Made by a program: the position numbers and the translations under genes. This document shows, one piece after another, positions 7,295 through 16,591 of a stretch of DNA of 64,000 bases (the first letter of the stretch is position 1; every line of letters starts with the position of its first letter). The notes under the pieces are model-generated. The model searched no databases, was not told the origin of the DNA, and was given only the letters and a program-made list of their open reading frames with translations. Source of the stretch: Verrucosispora sp. NA02020 (GTDB lineage: Bacteria; Actinomycetota; Actinomycetes; Mycobacteriales; Micromonosporaceae); the NCBI RefSeq assembly GCF_013364215.1, contig NZ_CP054923.1:186001-250000 (forward strand), written 5' to 3'.

Positions 7295-8587
7295 GTGCAG
7301 AAGGTTCGACGGGTCGCGGTCATCGGCGGCAACCGGATCCCCTTCGCCCGCTCGAACTCGCGGTACGCCAGCGCCTCGAACAGTGACATGCTCGGCGCCG
7401 CCCTGGACGGGCTGGTCGCCCGCTTCGGCCTGGCCGGGCAGCGCGTCGGCGAGGTGGTCGCCGGAGCCGTGCTCAAACACGCCAAGGACTTCAACCTGAC
7501 CCGCGAGGTGGTGCTCGGTTCGAAGCTCGACCCGCGCACCCCGGCGTACGACATCCAGCAGGCCTGCGGCACCGGCCTGGAGGCCGCGATCCTGGTCGCC
7601 AACAAGATCGCCCTCGGTCAGCTCGACGTCGGCATCGCCGGCGGTGTCGACACCACCTCCGACGCCCCGCTCGCCGTCAACGAGGACATGCGGCGCACGC
7701 TGCTCCGGCTCAACTCGGCCCGGACGCTGGGCGAGCGGCTGCGGATCGCCGCCAAGCTGCGCCCGGCCCAGCCGTTCCAGCCGGAGGTCCCCCGCAACGC
7801 CGAGCCGCGTACCGGGCTCTCCATGGGCGAGCACGCCGCGCAGACCGCGCTGCGCTGGAACATCGACCGGCAGGCCCAGGACGAGCTGGCGCTGCGCTCG
7901 CACCAGCGGCTCGCCGCCGCGTACGACAAGGGGTTCTTCGACGACCTGATGACCCCCTACCTGGGGCTCACCCGCGACGGAAACCTCCGCGCCGACACCA
8001 CGCTGGAGAAGCTCGGCACGCTGCGGCCGGTCTTCGGCGCCAAGGGCCCGGACGCCGAGCGGGCCACCATGACCGCCGGCAACTCCTCGCCGCTCACCGA
8101 CGGCGCCTCCACCGTGCTGCTGGCCAGCGAGGAGTGGGCAGCCGCACACCAACTGCCGGTGCTGGCCTGGTTCACCTGGTCGGAGACGGCGGCGGTGGAC
8201 TTCGTGCACGGCGACGAGGGCCTGCTGATGGCCCCCGCGTACGCGGTGCCCCGGATGCTGGCCCGGGCCGGGCTCACCCTCCAGGACTTCGACTACTACG
8301 AGATCCACGAGGCGTTCGCCTCGCAGGTGCTGGCCACCCTGGCCGCGTGGGAGTCGCCGGAGTTCTGCAAGGACCGGCTCGGTCTGGACGCCCCGCTCGG
8401 CACCATCGACACCGACAAGCTCAACGTGCACGGCTCCTCGCTGGCCGCCGGGCACCCGTTCGCGGCCACCGGCGGCCGGATCGTGGCCACCCTGGCCAAG
8501 CTCCTCGCCGAGAAGGGCAGCGGCCGGGGACTCATCTCGATCTGCGCGGCCGGCGGCCAGGGCGTGACGGCGATCCTGGAACGCTGA
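7295..8587 (+). CDS. fadA2: Acetyl-CoA acetyltransferase / thiolase FadA2
   Basis: 430 residues, GTG start 7295 with GAGGAGG 6 bases upstream. Thiolase features are the nucleophile Cys in QQACGTGLEAA, the active-site His in EIHEAFASQV and the C-terminal Cys motif CAAGGQGVTAILE. NVHGSSLAAGHPFAATGGR matches the thiolase family. It catalyses thiolytic cleavage or condensation of acyl-CoAs. Divergent from fabG4, the same arrangement as Mycobacterium Rv0243/Rv0242c. Confidence 0.92.
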   Translation: MQKVRRVAVIGGNRIPFARSNSRYASASNSDMLGAALDGLVARFGLAGQRVGEVVAGAVLKHAKDFNLTREVVLGSKLDPRTPAYDIQQACGTGLEAAILVANKIALGQLDVGIAGGVDTTSDAPLAVNEDMRRTLLRLNSARTLGERLRIAAKLRPAQPFQPEVPRNAEPRTGLSMGEHAAQTALRWNIDRQAQDELALRSHQRLAAAYDKGFFDDLMTPYLGLTRDGNLRADTTLEKLGTLRPVFGAKGPDAERATMTAGNSSPLTDGASTVLLASEEWAAAHQLPVLAWFTWSETAAVDFVHGDEGLLMAPAYAVPRMLARAGLTLQDFDYYEIHEAFASQVLATLAAWESPEFCKDRLGLDAPLGTIDTDKLNVHGSSLAAGHPFAATGGRIVATLAKLLAEKGSGRGLISICAAGGQGVTAILER

Positions 8588-8649
8588 CCTCCGGGTTGTC
8601 GGCCGTACCCGGTCGGGGCGGGCGGCGGCGGCATCGGGAGAATGGCGGG

Positions 8650-10074
8650 GTGACGACGATCCCGAACGTGCTCGCCAACCGGTACGCCTCGCCCGAGCTG
8701 GTCGCCCTCTGGTCGCCGGAGGAGAAGATCCGGCTGGAACGTCGCCTCTGGCTGGCCGTGCTCCAAGCCCAGCGGGACCTCGGCGTGCCGGTGCCCGACG
8801 GGGTGGTCGAGGCGTACGAGCGGGTGCTCGACGACGTCGACCTCGACTCGATCGCGGCCCGGGAGCGGGTCACCCGGCACGACGTGAAGGCCCGCATCGA
8901 GGAGTTCAGCGCGCTCGCCGGGTACGAGCACGTGCACAAGGGGATGACCTCGCGGGACCTCACCGAGAACGTCGAGCAGCTCCAGGTGCGTCGCTCGCTG
9001 GAGCTGATCCGGGACCGGGTGGTGGCGACGTTGGCCCGGCTCGCCTGGCACGCCCACGAGTACGCGGACGTGGTGATGGCCGGGCGCTCGCACAACGTCG
9101 CGGCGCAGGCCACCACGCTGGGCAAGCGCTTCGCGTCGGCCGCCGAGGAACTGATCATCGCGTACGAGCGACTGGAGGACCTGATCTCCTGGTACCCGCT
9201 GCGCGGGATCAAGGGGCCGGTGGGTACCGCCGCCGACCAGTTGGACCTCTTCGACGGCGACGCCGAGAAGGTGGCCGAGCTGGAGCGGCGGGTCGCCGAG
9301 CACCTCGGCTTCCAGCGGGTGCTGGACAGCGTCGGGCAGGTCTACCCCCGGTCGATCGACATGGCCGTGATCGCCGCGCTGGCGCAGGTGGCCGCCGCAC
9401 CCTCCTCGCTGGCCACCACGATCCGGCTGATGGTCGGGCAGGAGTTGGCCACCGAGGGCTTCAAGCCGGGCCAGGTGGGTTCCAGCGCGATGCCGCACAA
9501 GATGAACACCCGTTCGTCGGAGCGGGTCAACGGCTTCGCCGTGATCATCCGGGGGTACCTGTCGATGGTCGGCGAGCTGGCCGGCGACCAGTGGAACGAG
9601 GGGGACGTCTCCTGCTCCGTGGTCCGCCGGGTGGCCCTGCCGGACGCCTTCTTCGCCGCCGACGGGCTGTTCCAGACGTTCCTCACCGTGCTCGACGAGT
9701 TCGGCGCGTACCCGGCGGTGATCAACCGGGAGTTGGAGCGTTTCCTTCCATTCCTGGCCACCACCAAGATCCTGGTGGCGGCGGTGCGTCGGGGCGTGGG
9801 CCGGGAGACCGCCCACGAGGCGATCAAGGAGCACGCGGTGGCCGTGGCGCTCGCCATGCGTGAGCAGGGTGCGCCCGACAACGACCTCTTCGACCGCCTC
9901 GCCGCCGACCCCCGGCTGGGCCTCACCCGCGCCGAGATCGACGCCCTGGTCGCCGACCGGGCCGCCTTCGTCGGCGCCGCCCCCGCCCAGATCCAGGCGG
10001 TGACCACCCGGATCTCCAAGATCGTCCAGTCCCACCCACACGCCGCCACCTACACCCCCCCACCAATCCTCTAA
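8650..10074 (+). CDS. purB: Adenylosuccinate lyase
   Basis: 474 residues from GTG 8650-8652; the frame is open further upstream but the PurB N-terminus TTIPNVLANRYASPELV begins here. The fumarase-superfamily signature GSSAMPHKMNTRSSE is intact, containing the catalytic Ser loop. The enzyme cleaves SAICAR and adenylosuccinate in de novo purine synthesis. It is the first of several pur genes spread over 14 kb on the plus strand. It follows fadA2 by 62 bases and ends just before a long perfect inverted repeat. Confidence 0.95.
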   Translation: MTTIPNVLANRYASPELVALWSPEEKIRLERRLWLAVLQAQRDLGVPVPDGVVEAYERVLDDVDLDSIAARERVTRHDVKARIEEFSALAGYEHVHKGMTSRDLTENVEQLQVRRSLELIRDRVVATLARLAWHAHEYADVVMAGRSHNVAAQATTLGKRFASAAEELIIAYERLEDLISWYPLRGIKGPVGTAADQLDLFDGDAEKVAELERRVAEHLGFQRVLDSVGQVYPRSIDMAVIAALAQVAAAPSSLATTIRLMVGQELATEGFKPGQVGSSAMPHKMNTRSSERVNGFAVIIRGYLSMVGELAGDQWNEGDVSCSVVRRVALPDAFFAADGLFQTFLTVLDEFGAYPAVINRELERFLPFLATTKILVAAVRRGVGRETAHEAIKEHAVAVALAMREQGAPDNDLFDRLAADPRLGLTRAEIDALVADRAAFVGAAPAQIQAVTTRISKIVQSHPHAATYTPPPIL

Positions 10075-10100
10075 CCCCCTCCCCCCTACCCGCCGACGCA

Positions 10101-10166
10101 GGCGTTGATCAAGAAGTTTGGGTCGCCCAGGAGTGCTCCGGAGGACCCAAACTTCTTGATCAACGC
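10101..10166. repeat. 24-bp perfect inverted repeat (hairpin element)
   Basis: GGCGTTGATCAAGAAGTTTG... (10101-10124) is perfectly complementary to 10143-10166, with an 18-base loop that itself holds a small GGAG/CTCC stem. It lies between convergent purB and the ybjQ-like gene and could terminate both. The arm is similar to that of the hairpin at 57448-57515 (GATCA, G, AGTT, TGG), suggesting a dispersed family. Confidence 0.8.
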
Positions 10167-10180
10167 CACCGGCCGACTCA

Positions 10181-10216
10181 GGGCGGTGGGGTGGGTGGGT
10201 GGGTGGGGTGGATGGG
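10181..10216 (+). other. Seven G-tracts, potential G-quadruplex
   Basis: Seven runs of three or four G occur in 36 bases, separated by single T or short spacers (10181-10216), two bases past the stop codon of the minus-strand YbjQ-like gene. The spacing fits the standard four-tract quadruplex rule several times over. Because the gene is read on the other strand, its RNA would be C-rich here; the G-rich strand would be the non-template strand only for transcription running on from purB. Confidence 0.6.
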
Positions 10217-10218
10217 TG

Positions 10219-10677
10219 TCAGTCGCGGGTGGGGGTTTCGGCGGCGGAGCTGAGGTTGGGAGCGCTGGCAGGCTCGGCGATGCCGCCCGGGGTCTCGGCG
10301 AAGGACGGGTCCTGGGCGGTCTCGGCCGCTACGAGGGGCTGGTCCGGCGGCATCACGTCGGGCATCTTCGGTGCCACGATCACGGCGGTGCCGTAGGCGC
10401 AGATCTCCATCCACATCTCGCCGCAGTCGCGGCTGTCGAACCGCATCCCCACGACCGCGTTCGCGCCGAGCCGTCGGGCCTCCTCCCCGAGCCGCGCCAC
10501 GGAGTCGGTACGCCAGCGGGTGAGGTTGTCCGGTGCGGACGGGTCGTACGCGCCACCGCGCAGGTTCTTCACCCCCTCGCGGTAGGGGTTGCGGGTCCTG
10601 GCCATGGAGGAGACCACTTCGCCGAGGATCTGGCGGATCTCGTAGCCGGGAAGTTGGTCCGTCGTCACGACCAGCAC
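10219..10677 (-). CDS. YbjQ/UPF0145-family protein
   Basis: 152 residues with GTG start at 10675-10677 (no ATG is in range; a GTG three codons later is possible). The N-terminal 105 residues match the YbjQ (UPF0145) fold: VVTTDQLPGYEIRQILG, then RTRNPYREGVKNLRGG, then LGANAVVGMRFDSRD. The last 45 residues are a Pro/Ala/Glu-rich tail absent from most relatives. The family forms pentamers and is of uncertain function. No signal peptide. Confidence 0.8.
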   Translation of the reverse strand: MLVVTTDQLPGYEIRQILGEVVSSMARTRNPYREGVKNLRGGAYDPSAPDNLTRWRTDSVARLGEEARRLGANAVVGMRFDSRDCGEMWMEICAYGTAVIVAPKMPDVMPPDQPLVAAETAQDPSFAETPGGIAEPASAPNLSSAAETPTRD

Positions 10678-10805
10678 GTTTCTGATGCTGGCAGTCGATG
10701 CGGGTCGCCAACGCGAGGGTTGTTCACCTGAACGGATGCTGCAAAACGACGCGGCGCGGACGGCGGGCGCGCAGCCCACCATCCGCGCCGACCGGGCGCT
10801 AACCG

Positions 10806-11486
10806 TCAGACACCGGCCACCGAGGTGATCCAGGCACGGTTGAACGCGACACTGCCGTAGTTCTGGATGTTCACCCCGTCGGCCGTCGAGGCGACGCCGA
10901 CCTGCGCGCCGTTGTAGAACTGCGGACCGCCCGAGTCGCCCCGCCAGGCGTTGCCGTTGATCCGGGTGCTCCGGATCGCCTGCCCGCCGTACGCGTCGGT
11001 GACGCCGGTGCTGGTCACCCGGACCGACGCGGTCTTGAGCTGGGGGGAGGCCGCGCAGCCGCTGTAGCAGGTCCGGCCCCAGCCGTAGATCGAGTTGGTG
11101 GAGTTGACCGGCGGGTTGCTGCTGGCCAGCGTGACGTAGCTGGTGCTCACCGTGCTGGAGAGCCGCATCAGGGCCAGGTCGTAGCGGCCGTAGGTGGCGC
11201 TGACCGTGCGGGTGACGCCGCCGGAGGAGAGGTACACGCTGCCCACCCGGACGGACATGTTGCTGCCGATGCAGTGCTGGGCGGTGAGCACCCACTGGGG
11301 CGCGATGATCGTGCCGGAGCAGGTGAACGAGCCGTTGCTGAACACCGCTGCCGCCCACGGCGCGGAGGAGACGGTGCTGCCGCCGATGATGTACGGGCTG
11401 ACGGGGGAGGCGACGGCGCCGGAACTGGCGCCGACGACGCCGACCATGGCTGTGGCGAAGGCCACGATCAGGGATCGGATGCGCAT
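10806..11486 (-). CDS. Secreted trypsin-like serine protease (S1 family)
   Basis: 226 residues. A Sec signal peptide of about 26 residues (MRIRSLIVAFATAMVGVVGA) is followed by a very short propeptide and the mature-like IIGGSTV start. The catalytic triad is visible: His in LTAQHC, Asp in RYDLALM, Ser in GDSGGP. Cys pairs around CSGT/QHC and RTCYSGC fit disulfides. Streptomyces-type trypsins have the same length. It probably digests extracellular protein. Preceded by a 451-bp gene-free region. Confidence 0.92.
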   Translation of the reverse strand: MRIRSLIVAFATAMVGVVGASSGAVASPVSPYIIGGSTVSSAPWAAAVFSNGSFTCSGTIIAPQWVLTAQHCIGSNMSVRVGSVYLSSGGVTRTVSATYGRYDLALMRLSSTVSTSYVTLASSNPPVNSTNSIYGWGRTCYSGCAASPQLKTASVRVTSTGVTDAYGGQAIRSTRINGNAWRGDSGGPQFYNGAQVGVASTADGVNIQNYGSVAFNRAWITSVAGV

Positions 11487-11937
11487 CGGTAGGGCTCCTT
11501 CGGGGTGTGGCGACCCGGGTTGACCGAGTCGATCTGCGCTGGCGGGAGGGGGTGAACCGCCACCGCGACGACAGTTAATCGACGTCTGACGATGTACCGT
11601 AGGGCCCGGTGAGGTGTTTCACAAGAGGTTCATCGAAACAGCCGGATGTAACAGTCGGATTCGCTGGCGTCGGGGAAGGGGGGCCGGATCGGGCCGATCA
11701 GGGCCCGTCGACCGCCTGGAGGGGGGTGAAACCTGCCCGGACCGGGCCGTCCGGCAACGAACCCGTATCGAGACTGCAACGAACCCGTATCGGTCCCGAA
11801 GGCCCCACGCGGGTACGGTCGGACACCGCCGGGACCGCGTCCGGCCGGTGCGTCTGGCGCCGTATCTGCCAGGTAGGCTGGCTGCGCTCGCCCGTTGTGG
11901 GTCGGCACCCAACTGCGTACACAGTCAGGAGTGCCCA
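11487..11937. other. 451-bp gene-free region between protease and purS
   Basis: It separates divergent genes and must hold both promoters. It contains a 17-bp exact direct repeat (11754-11770 and 11776-11792). Some short open frames exist on both strands but lack ribosome sites and coding bias. I see no RNA gene or terminator. Confidence 0.6.
11754..11792. promoter_or_regulatory. 17-bp direct repeat upstream of purSQL
   Basis: GCAACGAACCCGTATCG occurs twice exactly, 22 bases apart start to start (about two helical turns), 146 bases before the purS start. The phasing fits a dimeric regulator or two promoter-proximal sites. Which protein binds is unknown. Confidence 0.5.
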
Positions 11938-12201
11938 GTGCCTCGCGTCGTCGTCGACGTCATGCTCAAGCCCGAGATCCTCGATCCTCAGGGCCAGGCC
12001 GTCGCAAACGCGCTGCCCCGGCTCGGCGTCAACGACGTCGCCTCGGTACGGATCGGCAGGCGGATCGAGATCGACTTCACCGGTGAACCGGACCTGGACC
12101 GGGCCCGGGAGATCGCCGACAAGTTGCTCGCCAACCCGGTCATCGAGGACTTCACCGTCCACCTGGTCGAGGCCGACGAAGCCGCGGACGCCCGCTCGTG
12201 A
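11938..12201 (+). CDS. purS: FGAM synthase subunit PurS
   Basis: 87 residues, GTG start 11938 with AGGAG 6 bases upstream. [25 protein letters not shown] and IGRRIEIDF are diagnostic of PurS, the small dimeric subunit that bridges PurL and PurQ in the three-part formylglycinamidine ribonucleotide synthase. Stop overlaps the purQ start (GTGA), indicating translational coupling. Confidence 0.95.
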   Translation: MPRVVVDVMLKPEILDPQGQAVANALPRLGVNDVASVRIGRRIEIDFTGEPDLDRAREIADKLLANPVIEDFTVHLVEADEAADARS

Positions 12202-12881
12202 CCGCCCGGGTCGGTGTGGTGACGTTCCCCGGCTCGCTCGACGACGGGGACGCGGCCCGGGCCGTCCGGATCGCCGGCGCGGAGCCGGTCCGCCTCTGGC
12301 ACGGGGACGCCGAGCTGCACGGGGTGGACGCGGTCGTCCTGCCCGGCGGCTTCTCCTACGGTGACTACCTGCGGTGCGGCGCCATCGCCCGGTTCGCCCC
12401 GGTGATGGAGAAGATCGTCGACGCCGCAGCCGGTGGTCTGCCGGTGCTCGGCATCTGCAACGGCTTCCAGATCCTCTGCGAGGCGCACCTGCTGCCCGGC
12501 GCGCTCACCCGCAACCAGCACCTGCACTTCCGCAACCGGGACCAGGTCCTGCGGATCGAGGCGACCGGCACGGCCTGGACGAACGCGTTCCAGCCCGGCC
12601 AGGAGGTGCTGATCCCGGTCAAGAACGGCGAGGGTTGCTACGTCGCCGACCCGGCGACGCTCGACGCGCTGGAGGCCGAGGGTCGGGTGGTGGCCCGGTA
12701 CCTCGGCGGCAACCCGAACGGGTCGCAGCGCGACATCGCCGCGATCACCAACCCCGCCGGCAATGTGGTCGGCATCATGCCGCATCCCGAGCACGCGGTG
12801 GAGGCCCTCACCGGCCCCTCCCTCGACGGCCTCGGCTTCTTCACCTCGGTGCTCAAGCACCTGGTGGGGGCGCCGGCGTGA
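12198..12881 (+). CDS. purQ: FGAM synthase glutaminase subunit PurQ
   Basis: 227 residues, GTG start overlapping the purS stop. A class I glutamine amidotransferase with nucleophile Cys in [10 protein letters not shown] and the His/Glu pair in MPHPEHAVE. It supplies ammonia from glutamine to PurL. Its stop codon overlaps the start of a 24-codon mini-ORF that runs exactly to the purL start. Confidence 0.95.
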   Translation: MTARVGVVTFPGSLDDGDAARAVRIAGAEPVRLWHGDAELHGVDAVVLPGGFSYGDYLRCGAIARFAPVMEKIVDAAAGGLPVLGICNGFQILCEAHLLPGALTRNQHLHFRNRDQVLRIEATGTAWTNAFQPGQEVLIPVKNGEGCYVADPATLDALEAEGRVVARYLGGNPNGSQRDIAAITNPAGNVVGIMPHPEHAVEALTGPSLDGLGFFTSVLKHLVGAPA

Positions 12882-12952
12882 CCGTCGGCTGCGGGATCAA
12901 CGGTCAGCTCACCCGCCTCCCCGGCGGCGAGCGCAACGAGGAGATGTCATGA
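12878..12952 (+). CDS. 24-residue mini-ORF bridging purQ and purL (coupling leader?)
   Basis: GTG at 12878-12880 overlaps the purQ stop (GTGA). The frame encodes 24 residues beginning [10 protein letters not shown] and ending GERNEEMS, and its TGA overlaps the purL ATG (ATGA at 12949-12952). Ribosomes leaving purQ could therefore be handed straight to purL. It is too short to be recognised as a protein family; I infer a translational-coupling device, but chance is not excluded. Confidence 0.4.
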   Translation: MTVGCGINGQLTRLPGGERNEEMS

Positions 12953-15786
12953 CCACGCATCCGGACCCGGTACGGGAGACCCCGGAGGCATACCCGGCCG
13001 CGCCGGTCCAGCCGAACCCGGCTGCCGCCGCGTCCCCGGTCGCCCCGCCCCGGCACGCCGCCGCGCAGGAGGCCACCGACTGGACCGGCGGGGTGGACAC
13101 CGTCCCGGCCGCCGACGGCAGCCCGGACGAGCTCCAGCCCTACGCCGAGCTCGGGCTCCGCGACGACGAGTACGACCGGATCCGGCACATCCTGGGCCGC
13201 CGGCCGACCCAGTCCGAGCTGGCGATGTACTCGATCATGTGGAGCGAGCACTGCTCCTACAAGTCGAGCAAGGTGCACCTGCGCCAGTTCGGCGAGAAGG
13301 CCCCGCCCAGCGACCGGCTGCTGGCCGGCATCGGGGAGAACGCCGGTGTGGTGCAGATCTCCGACGAGCTGGCGGTGACCTTCAAGGTCGAGTCGCACAA
13401 CCACCCCAGCTTCGTCGAGCCGTACCAGGGTGCCGCCACCGGCGTCGGTGGCATCGTCCGCGACATCCTGGCCATGGGTGCCCGCCCGGTGGCGGTGATG
13501 GACCCGCTGCGCTTCGGTGCCGCCGACCACCCCGACACCGCCCGGGTGCTGCCCGGCGTGGTGGCCGGAGTCGGCGGGTACGGCAACTGCCTCGGTCTGC
13601 CCAACATCGGCGGCGAGGTCGTCTTCGACCCCTGCTACCAGGGCAACCCGCTGGTCAACGCGCTCTGCCTCGGCGTCCTGCCGGTCAGTCGCCTGCAGAA
13701 CAAGGCCGCCGTCGGCCCCGGCAACGTCGTGGTGCTGATGGGCGCCAAGACCGGCCGGGACGGCATCGGCGGTGTCTCCGTGCTGGCCAGCGCCACCTTC
13801 ACCGAGGGCAGCGAGAAGCGCCGCCCGTCGGTGCAGGTCGGTGACCCGTTCATCGAGAAGCTGCTGATCGAGGCGTGCCTGGAGCTGTACGACGCCCAGC
13901 TCGTCGCCGGCATCCAGGACCTCGGTGGCGCCGGGCTGACCTGCGCGCTCACCGAGACCGCCGCGGCGGCCGGCACCGGCATGCGGGTCTGGCTGGAGCG
14001 GGTGCCGCTGCGCGAGCCGTCGATGGAGCCGCACGAGATCCTCGCCAGCGAGTCGCAGGAGCGGATGCTCCTGGTCGTCGAGCCGGACAAGCTCGACGCC
14101 GTGCTCAAGACCTGCGAGAAGTGGGGCGTCCTGGCCACCGCCATCGGCGAGGTCACCGCGCCGCAGCAGGACGGCCAGCCCGGCCGGCTGCTGATCACCT
14201 GGCGGGACCACCTGGTGGTCGACGTGCCGCCGGGGTCGCTGGTGGACGACGGCCCGGTCTACGCCCGCCCGATGCGGGAGCCCGCCGACCTGATCCTGCT
14301 CCAGGCCGACCGGGCCGAGACGCTGCCCCGGCCGACCGACCCGGACGCGCTGCGCGAGACCCTGCTGCGCATGATCGCCTCGCCGAATCTGGCCGACAAG
14401 ACCTGGGTCACCGAGCAGTACGACCGCTACGTGCTGGGCAACACCGTGCTCGCCCAGCCGGAGGACTCGGGCGTGATCCGGATCGACGAGCAGACCGGCC
14501 TGGGCGTGGCGCTCTCGGTCGACGGGAACGGCCGGTACGCCCGGCTCGACCCGTACCACGGCGCCAAGCTGGCGCTGGCCGAGGCGTTCCGCAACGTCGC
14601 GGTCACCGGTGCGACGCCGATCGCGGTCACCGACTGCCTGAACTTCGGTTCGCCGGAGGACCCGGGCGTGATGTGGCAGTTCGCCGAGGCCGTACGCGGT
14701 CTGGCGGACGGTTGCGCCGAACTGGGCATCCCGGTCACCGGCGGCAATGTCAGCTTCTACAACCAGACCGGTGCGGCGGCAATCCACCCGACTCCGGTCG
14801 TCGGCGTGCTCGGTGTGCTGGAGAACGTGGCCGAACGGGTGGCGTCCGGCTTCGTCGCGCACCCCACCAACGAACACGACCAGCTCTTCCTGCTCGGCGA
14901 GACGCACGTCGAGCTCTCCGGCTCGGAGTGGGCCTGGGTCACCCACGAGCACCTCGGCGGCGTACCCCCGCAGGTCGACCTGACGCGCGAGAAGCAGCTC
15001 GCCGGGCTGCTGGCCGCCGCTTCCCGGGTCGGTCACCTCAGCTCCGCGCACGACCTCTCCGACGGTGGTCTCGCGCAGAGCCTGGTGGAGTCCTGCCTGC
15101 GCCACAACGTCGGCGCGCGGATCGCAGTGCCGGAACGGTTCGAGGGCGGCTCGATGCCGTTCGTCTTCCTGTTCAGCGAGTCCGCCGGTCGGGTGCTGGT
15201 CTCGGTGCCGCGCGGGCACGAGAAGGCGTTCACCGCGCTCTGCGCCGAGCACGGTGTGCCGTGGGAGCTGATCGGGGTCACCGACTCCACCGCCGCCGCA
15301 CTCGAGGTGCACGGCCAGTTCCGGGTCGAGCTGGACGAGCTGCGCGAGGCGCACACCGGCACCCTGCCCAAGCTCTTCGGGGGCGTGCAGCCGTTCGAGG
15401 TGACCGCGCCGGAGGCCGTCGGGACGTCGGCCCAGGCCGACGTCGCCCCGACCGCCGACGCCGCCGAGGCGGCTCCGGTCGTCGAGGCGGCACCGACCGC
15501 CGACGCGACGCCGGAGACCGCCGACGTGGTGGACGAGGTGGCGGTGGCGGACGAGGTGCCGGCGACCGACAGCCCGGTCGTCGCATCCGAGGAGCCGACG
15601 ACGGCGGGTGCCGAGGACGAGGACGAGTCGGTGGCCGAGCGGCCGGCCGAGCGGGCGACGCCGCCGGTCCGGGCTAACGCCGCCGGTGAGACCTCGACGG
15701 CCGGGAACGCGCCGGTCGACCAGGCCGGCGCCGAAGCTCCGCAGCCCGGTGCCACTGAGCAGCCTGCCGCGTCCGACGAGCGCTGA
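12949..15786 (+). CDS. purL: FGAM synthase large subunit PurL with long C-terminal tail
   Basis: 945 residues from ATG 12949 with GAGGAG 6 bases upstream. Residues about 65-823 are the small-type PurL core ([19 protein letters not shown], the ATP/Mg loop [18 protein letters not shown]). The first 65 residues are Pro/Ala-rich. Residues 824-945 are an unusual acidic Ala/Val/Glu/Thr/Asp-rich tail with no recognisable fold; small PurL proteins are normally about 740 residues. It acts with PurS and PurQ to make FGAM in the purine pathway. The tail uses the same GC-rich codons as the core, so it is probably translated, not a frameshift. Confidence 0.93.
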   Translation: MTTHPDPVRETPEAYPAAPVQPNPAAAASPVAPPRHAAAQEATDWTGGVDTVPAADGSPDELQPYAELGLRDDEYDRIRHILGRRPTQSELAMYSIMWSEHCSYKSSKVHLRQFGEKAPPSDRLLAGIGENAGVVQISDELAVTFKVESHNHPSFVEPYQGAATGVGGIVRDILAMGARPVAVMDPLRFGAADHPDTARVLPGVVAGVGGYGNCLGLPNIGGEVVFDPCYQGNPLVNALCLGVLPVSRLQNKAAVGPGNVVVLMGAKTGRDGIGGVSVLASATFTEGSEKRRPSVQVGDPFIEKLLIEACLELYDAQLVAGIQDLGGAGLTCALTETAAAAGTGMRVWLERVPLREPSMEPHEILASESQERMLLVVEPDKLDAVLKTCEKWGVLATAIGEVTAPQQDGQPGRLLITWRDHLVVDVPPGSLVDDGPVYARPMREPADLILLQADRAETLPRPTDPDALRETLLRMIASPNLADKTWVTEQYDRYVLGNTVLAQPEDSGVIRIDEQTGLGVALSVDGNGRYARLDPYHGAKLALAEAFRNVAVTGATPIAVTDCLNFGSPEDPGVMWQFAEAVRGLADGCAELGIPVTGGNVSFYNQTGAAAIHPTPVVGVLGVLENVAERVASGFVAHPTNEHDQLFLLGETHVELSGSEWAWVTHEHLGGVPPQVDLTREKQLAGLLAAASRVGHLSSAHDLSDGGLAQSLVESCLRHNVGARIAVPERFEGGSMPFVFLFSESAGRVLVSVPRGHEKAFTALCAEHGVPWELIGVTDSTAAALEVHGQFRVELDELREAHTGTLPKLFGGVQPFEVTAPEAVGTSAQADVAPTADAAEAAPVVEAAPTADATPETADVVDEVAVADEVPATDSPVVASEEPTTAGAEDEDESVAERPAERATPPVRANAAGETSTAGNAPVDQAGAEAPQPGATEQPAASDER

Positions 15787-15790
15787 GGCG

Positions 15791-16543
15791 GTGGCCTCGG
15801 CCGTCTTCGCCCAACCCGGATCGGGAGCCCGGTTCGACTGGGGCCTCGCGGGAGCGGCCGAACTCGGCCGGGTCTGCGCGGCACTGGTGGTGGTGGACGT
15901 GTTGTCGTTCACCACCACCGTCGAGGTTGCCGTCGGCCGGGGGATGCGCGTGCACCCGTTCCCCTGGGGCGCCCAGGCCGCCGACTACGCACAGCGGATC
16001 GGTGCGGTGGTCGCGACCGGTCGGCGGCAGACCGCGCAACATCCGTGGTCGCTGTCGCCTGCCGCGTTGAGCCGGGCACCCTTCGTCGCCGAACTGGTGC
16101 TGCCCTCCCCGAACGGATCGGCCATCAGCGCCGCCGCCAGCGCCACCGGCCTGCCGGTGGTGGCGGCCAACCTGCGTAACGCCCGCGCCGTCGGGAGTTG
16201 GCTGCTGCGCCAGGGGTACGGCTCGACCATCGATCCGATCGGCGTGGTCGCCGCCGGTGAGCAGTGGCCGGACGGCTCGCTCAGGCCGGCGGTGGAGGAC
16301 CAGCTCGGTGCGGCCTGCGTGCTGGACGCCATCTCCGGAGTGCCGGGTGGTCTGTCGGTGGAGGCGGCAATGGCACTCGCCTCGCTGGCCAGCACGCCGG
16401 ATGTGCCTGCGGCGGTCCGGGGTTGCGTGTCCGGTCGCGAGCTGATCGAGGCCGGTTTCCCCGACGATGTCGAGGTCGCGGTACGGGTCGACGCCTCCGA
16501 TGTGGTCCCGCTCCTGCGGCAGGGCGTCTACTCCGCCGCCTGA
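15791..16543 (+). CDS. 2-phosphosulfolactate phosphatase-like (ComB family) protein
   Basis: 250 residues, GTG start 15791, four bases after the purL stop. The ComB fold is visible as VVVDVLSFTTTVEVA near the N-terminus, LPSPNGSAIS in the middle and GVVAAGEQWPDGSLRPAVEDQLGAA for the Mg-binding acidic cluster. Archaeal and Bacillus ComB hydrolyse 2-phosphosulfolactate, but no sulfolactate pathway genes are near, and the substrate here is uncertain. It is likely part of the purSQL transcript, which ends at the terminator 50 bases downstream. Confidence 0.75.
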   Translation: MASAVFAQPGSGARFDWGLAGAAELGRVCAALVVVDVLSFTTTVEVAVGRGMRVHPFPWGAQAADYAQRIGAVVATGRRQTAQHPWSLSPAALSRAPFVAELVLPSPNGSAISAAASATGLPVVAANLRNARAVGSWLLRQGYGSTIDPIGVVAAGEQWPDGSLRPAVEDQLGAACVLDAISGVPGGLSVEAAMALASLASTPDVPAAVRGCVSGRELIEAGFPDDVEVAVRVDASDVVPLLRQGVYSAA

Positions 16544-16591
16544 CCGTTCCGACCGATCACTGCGGACACGTGACCGATCCACCATCGACGA

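Noticed and set aside
11600..11912. Short open frames in the purS upstream region.
   Set aside because: No ribosome sites, mixed codon style and both strands equal; treated as promoter DNA.
12904..15918. A 1004-codon minus-strand frame opposite purL.
   Set aside because: PurL motifs on the plus strand are complete; the frame opposite is a GC-skew artefact with Arg/His/Gly-rich content and no domain.
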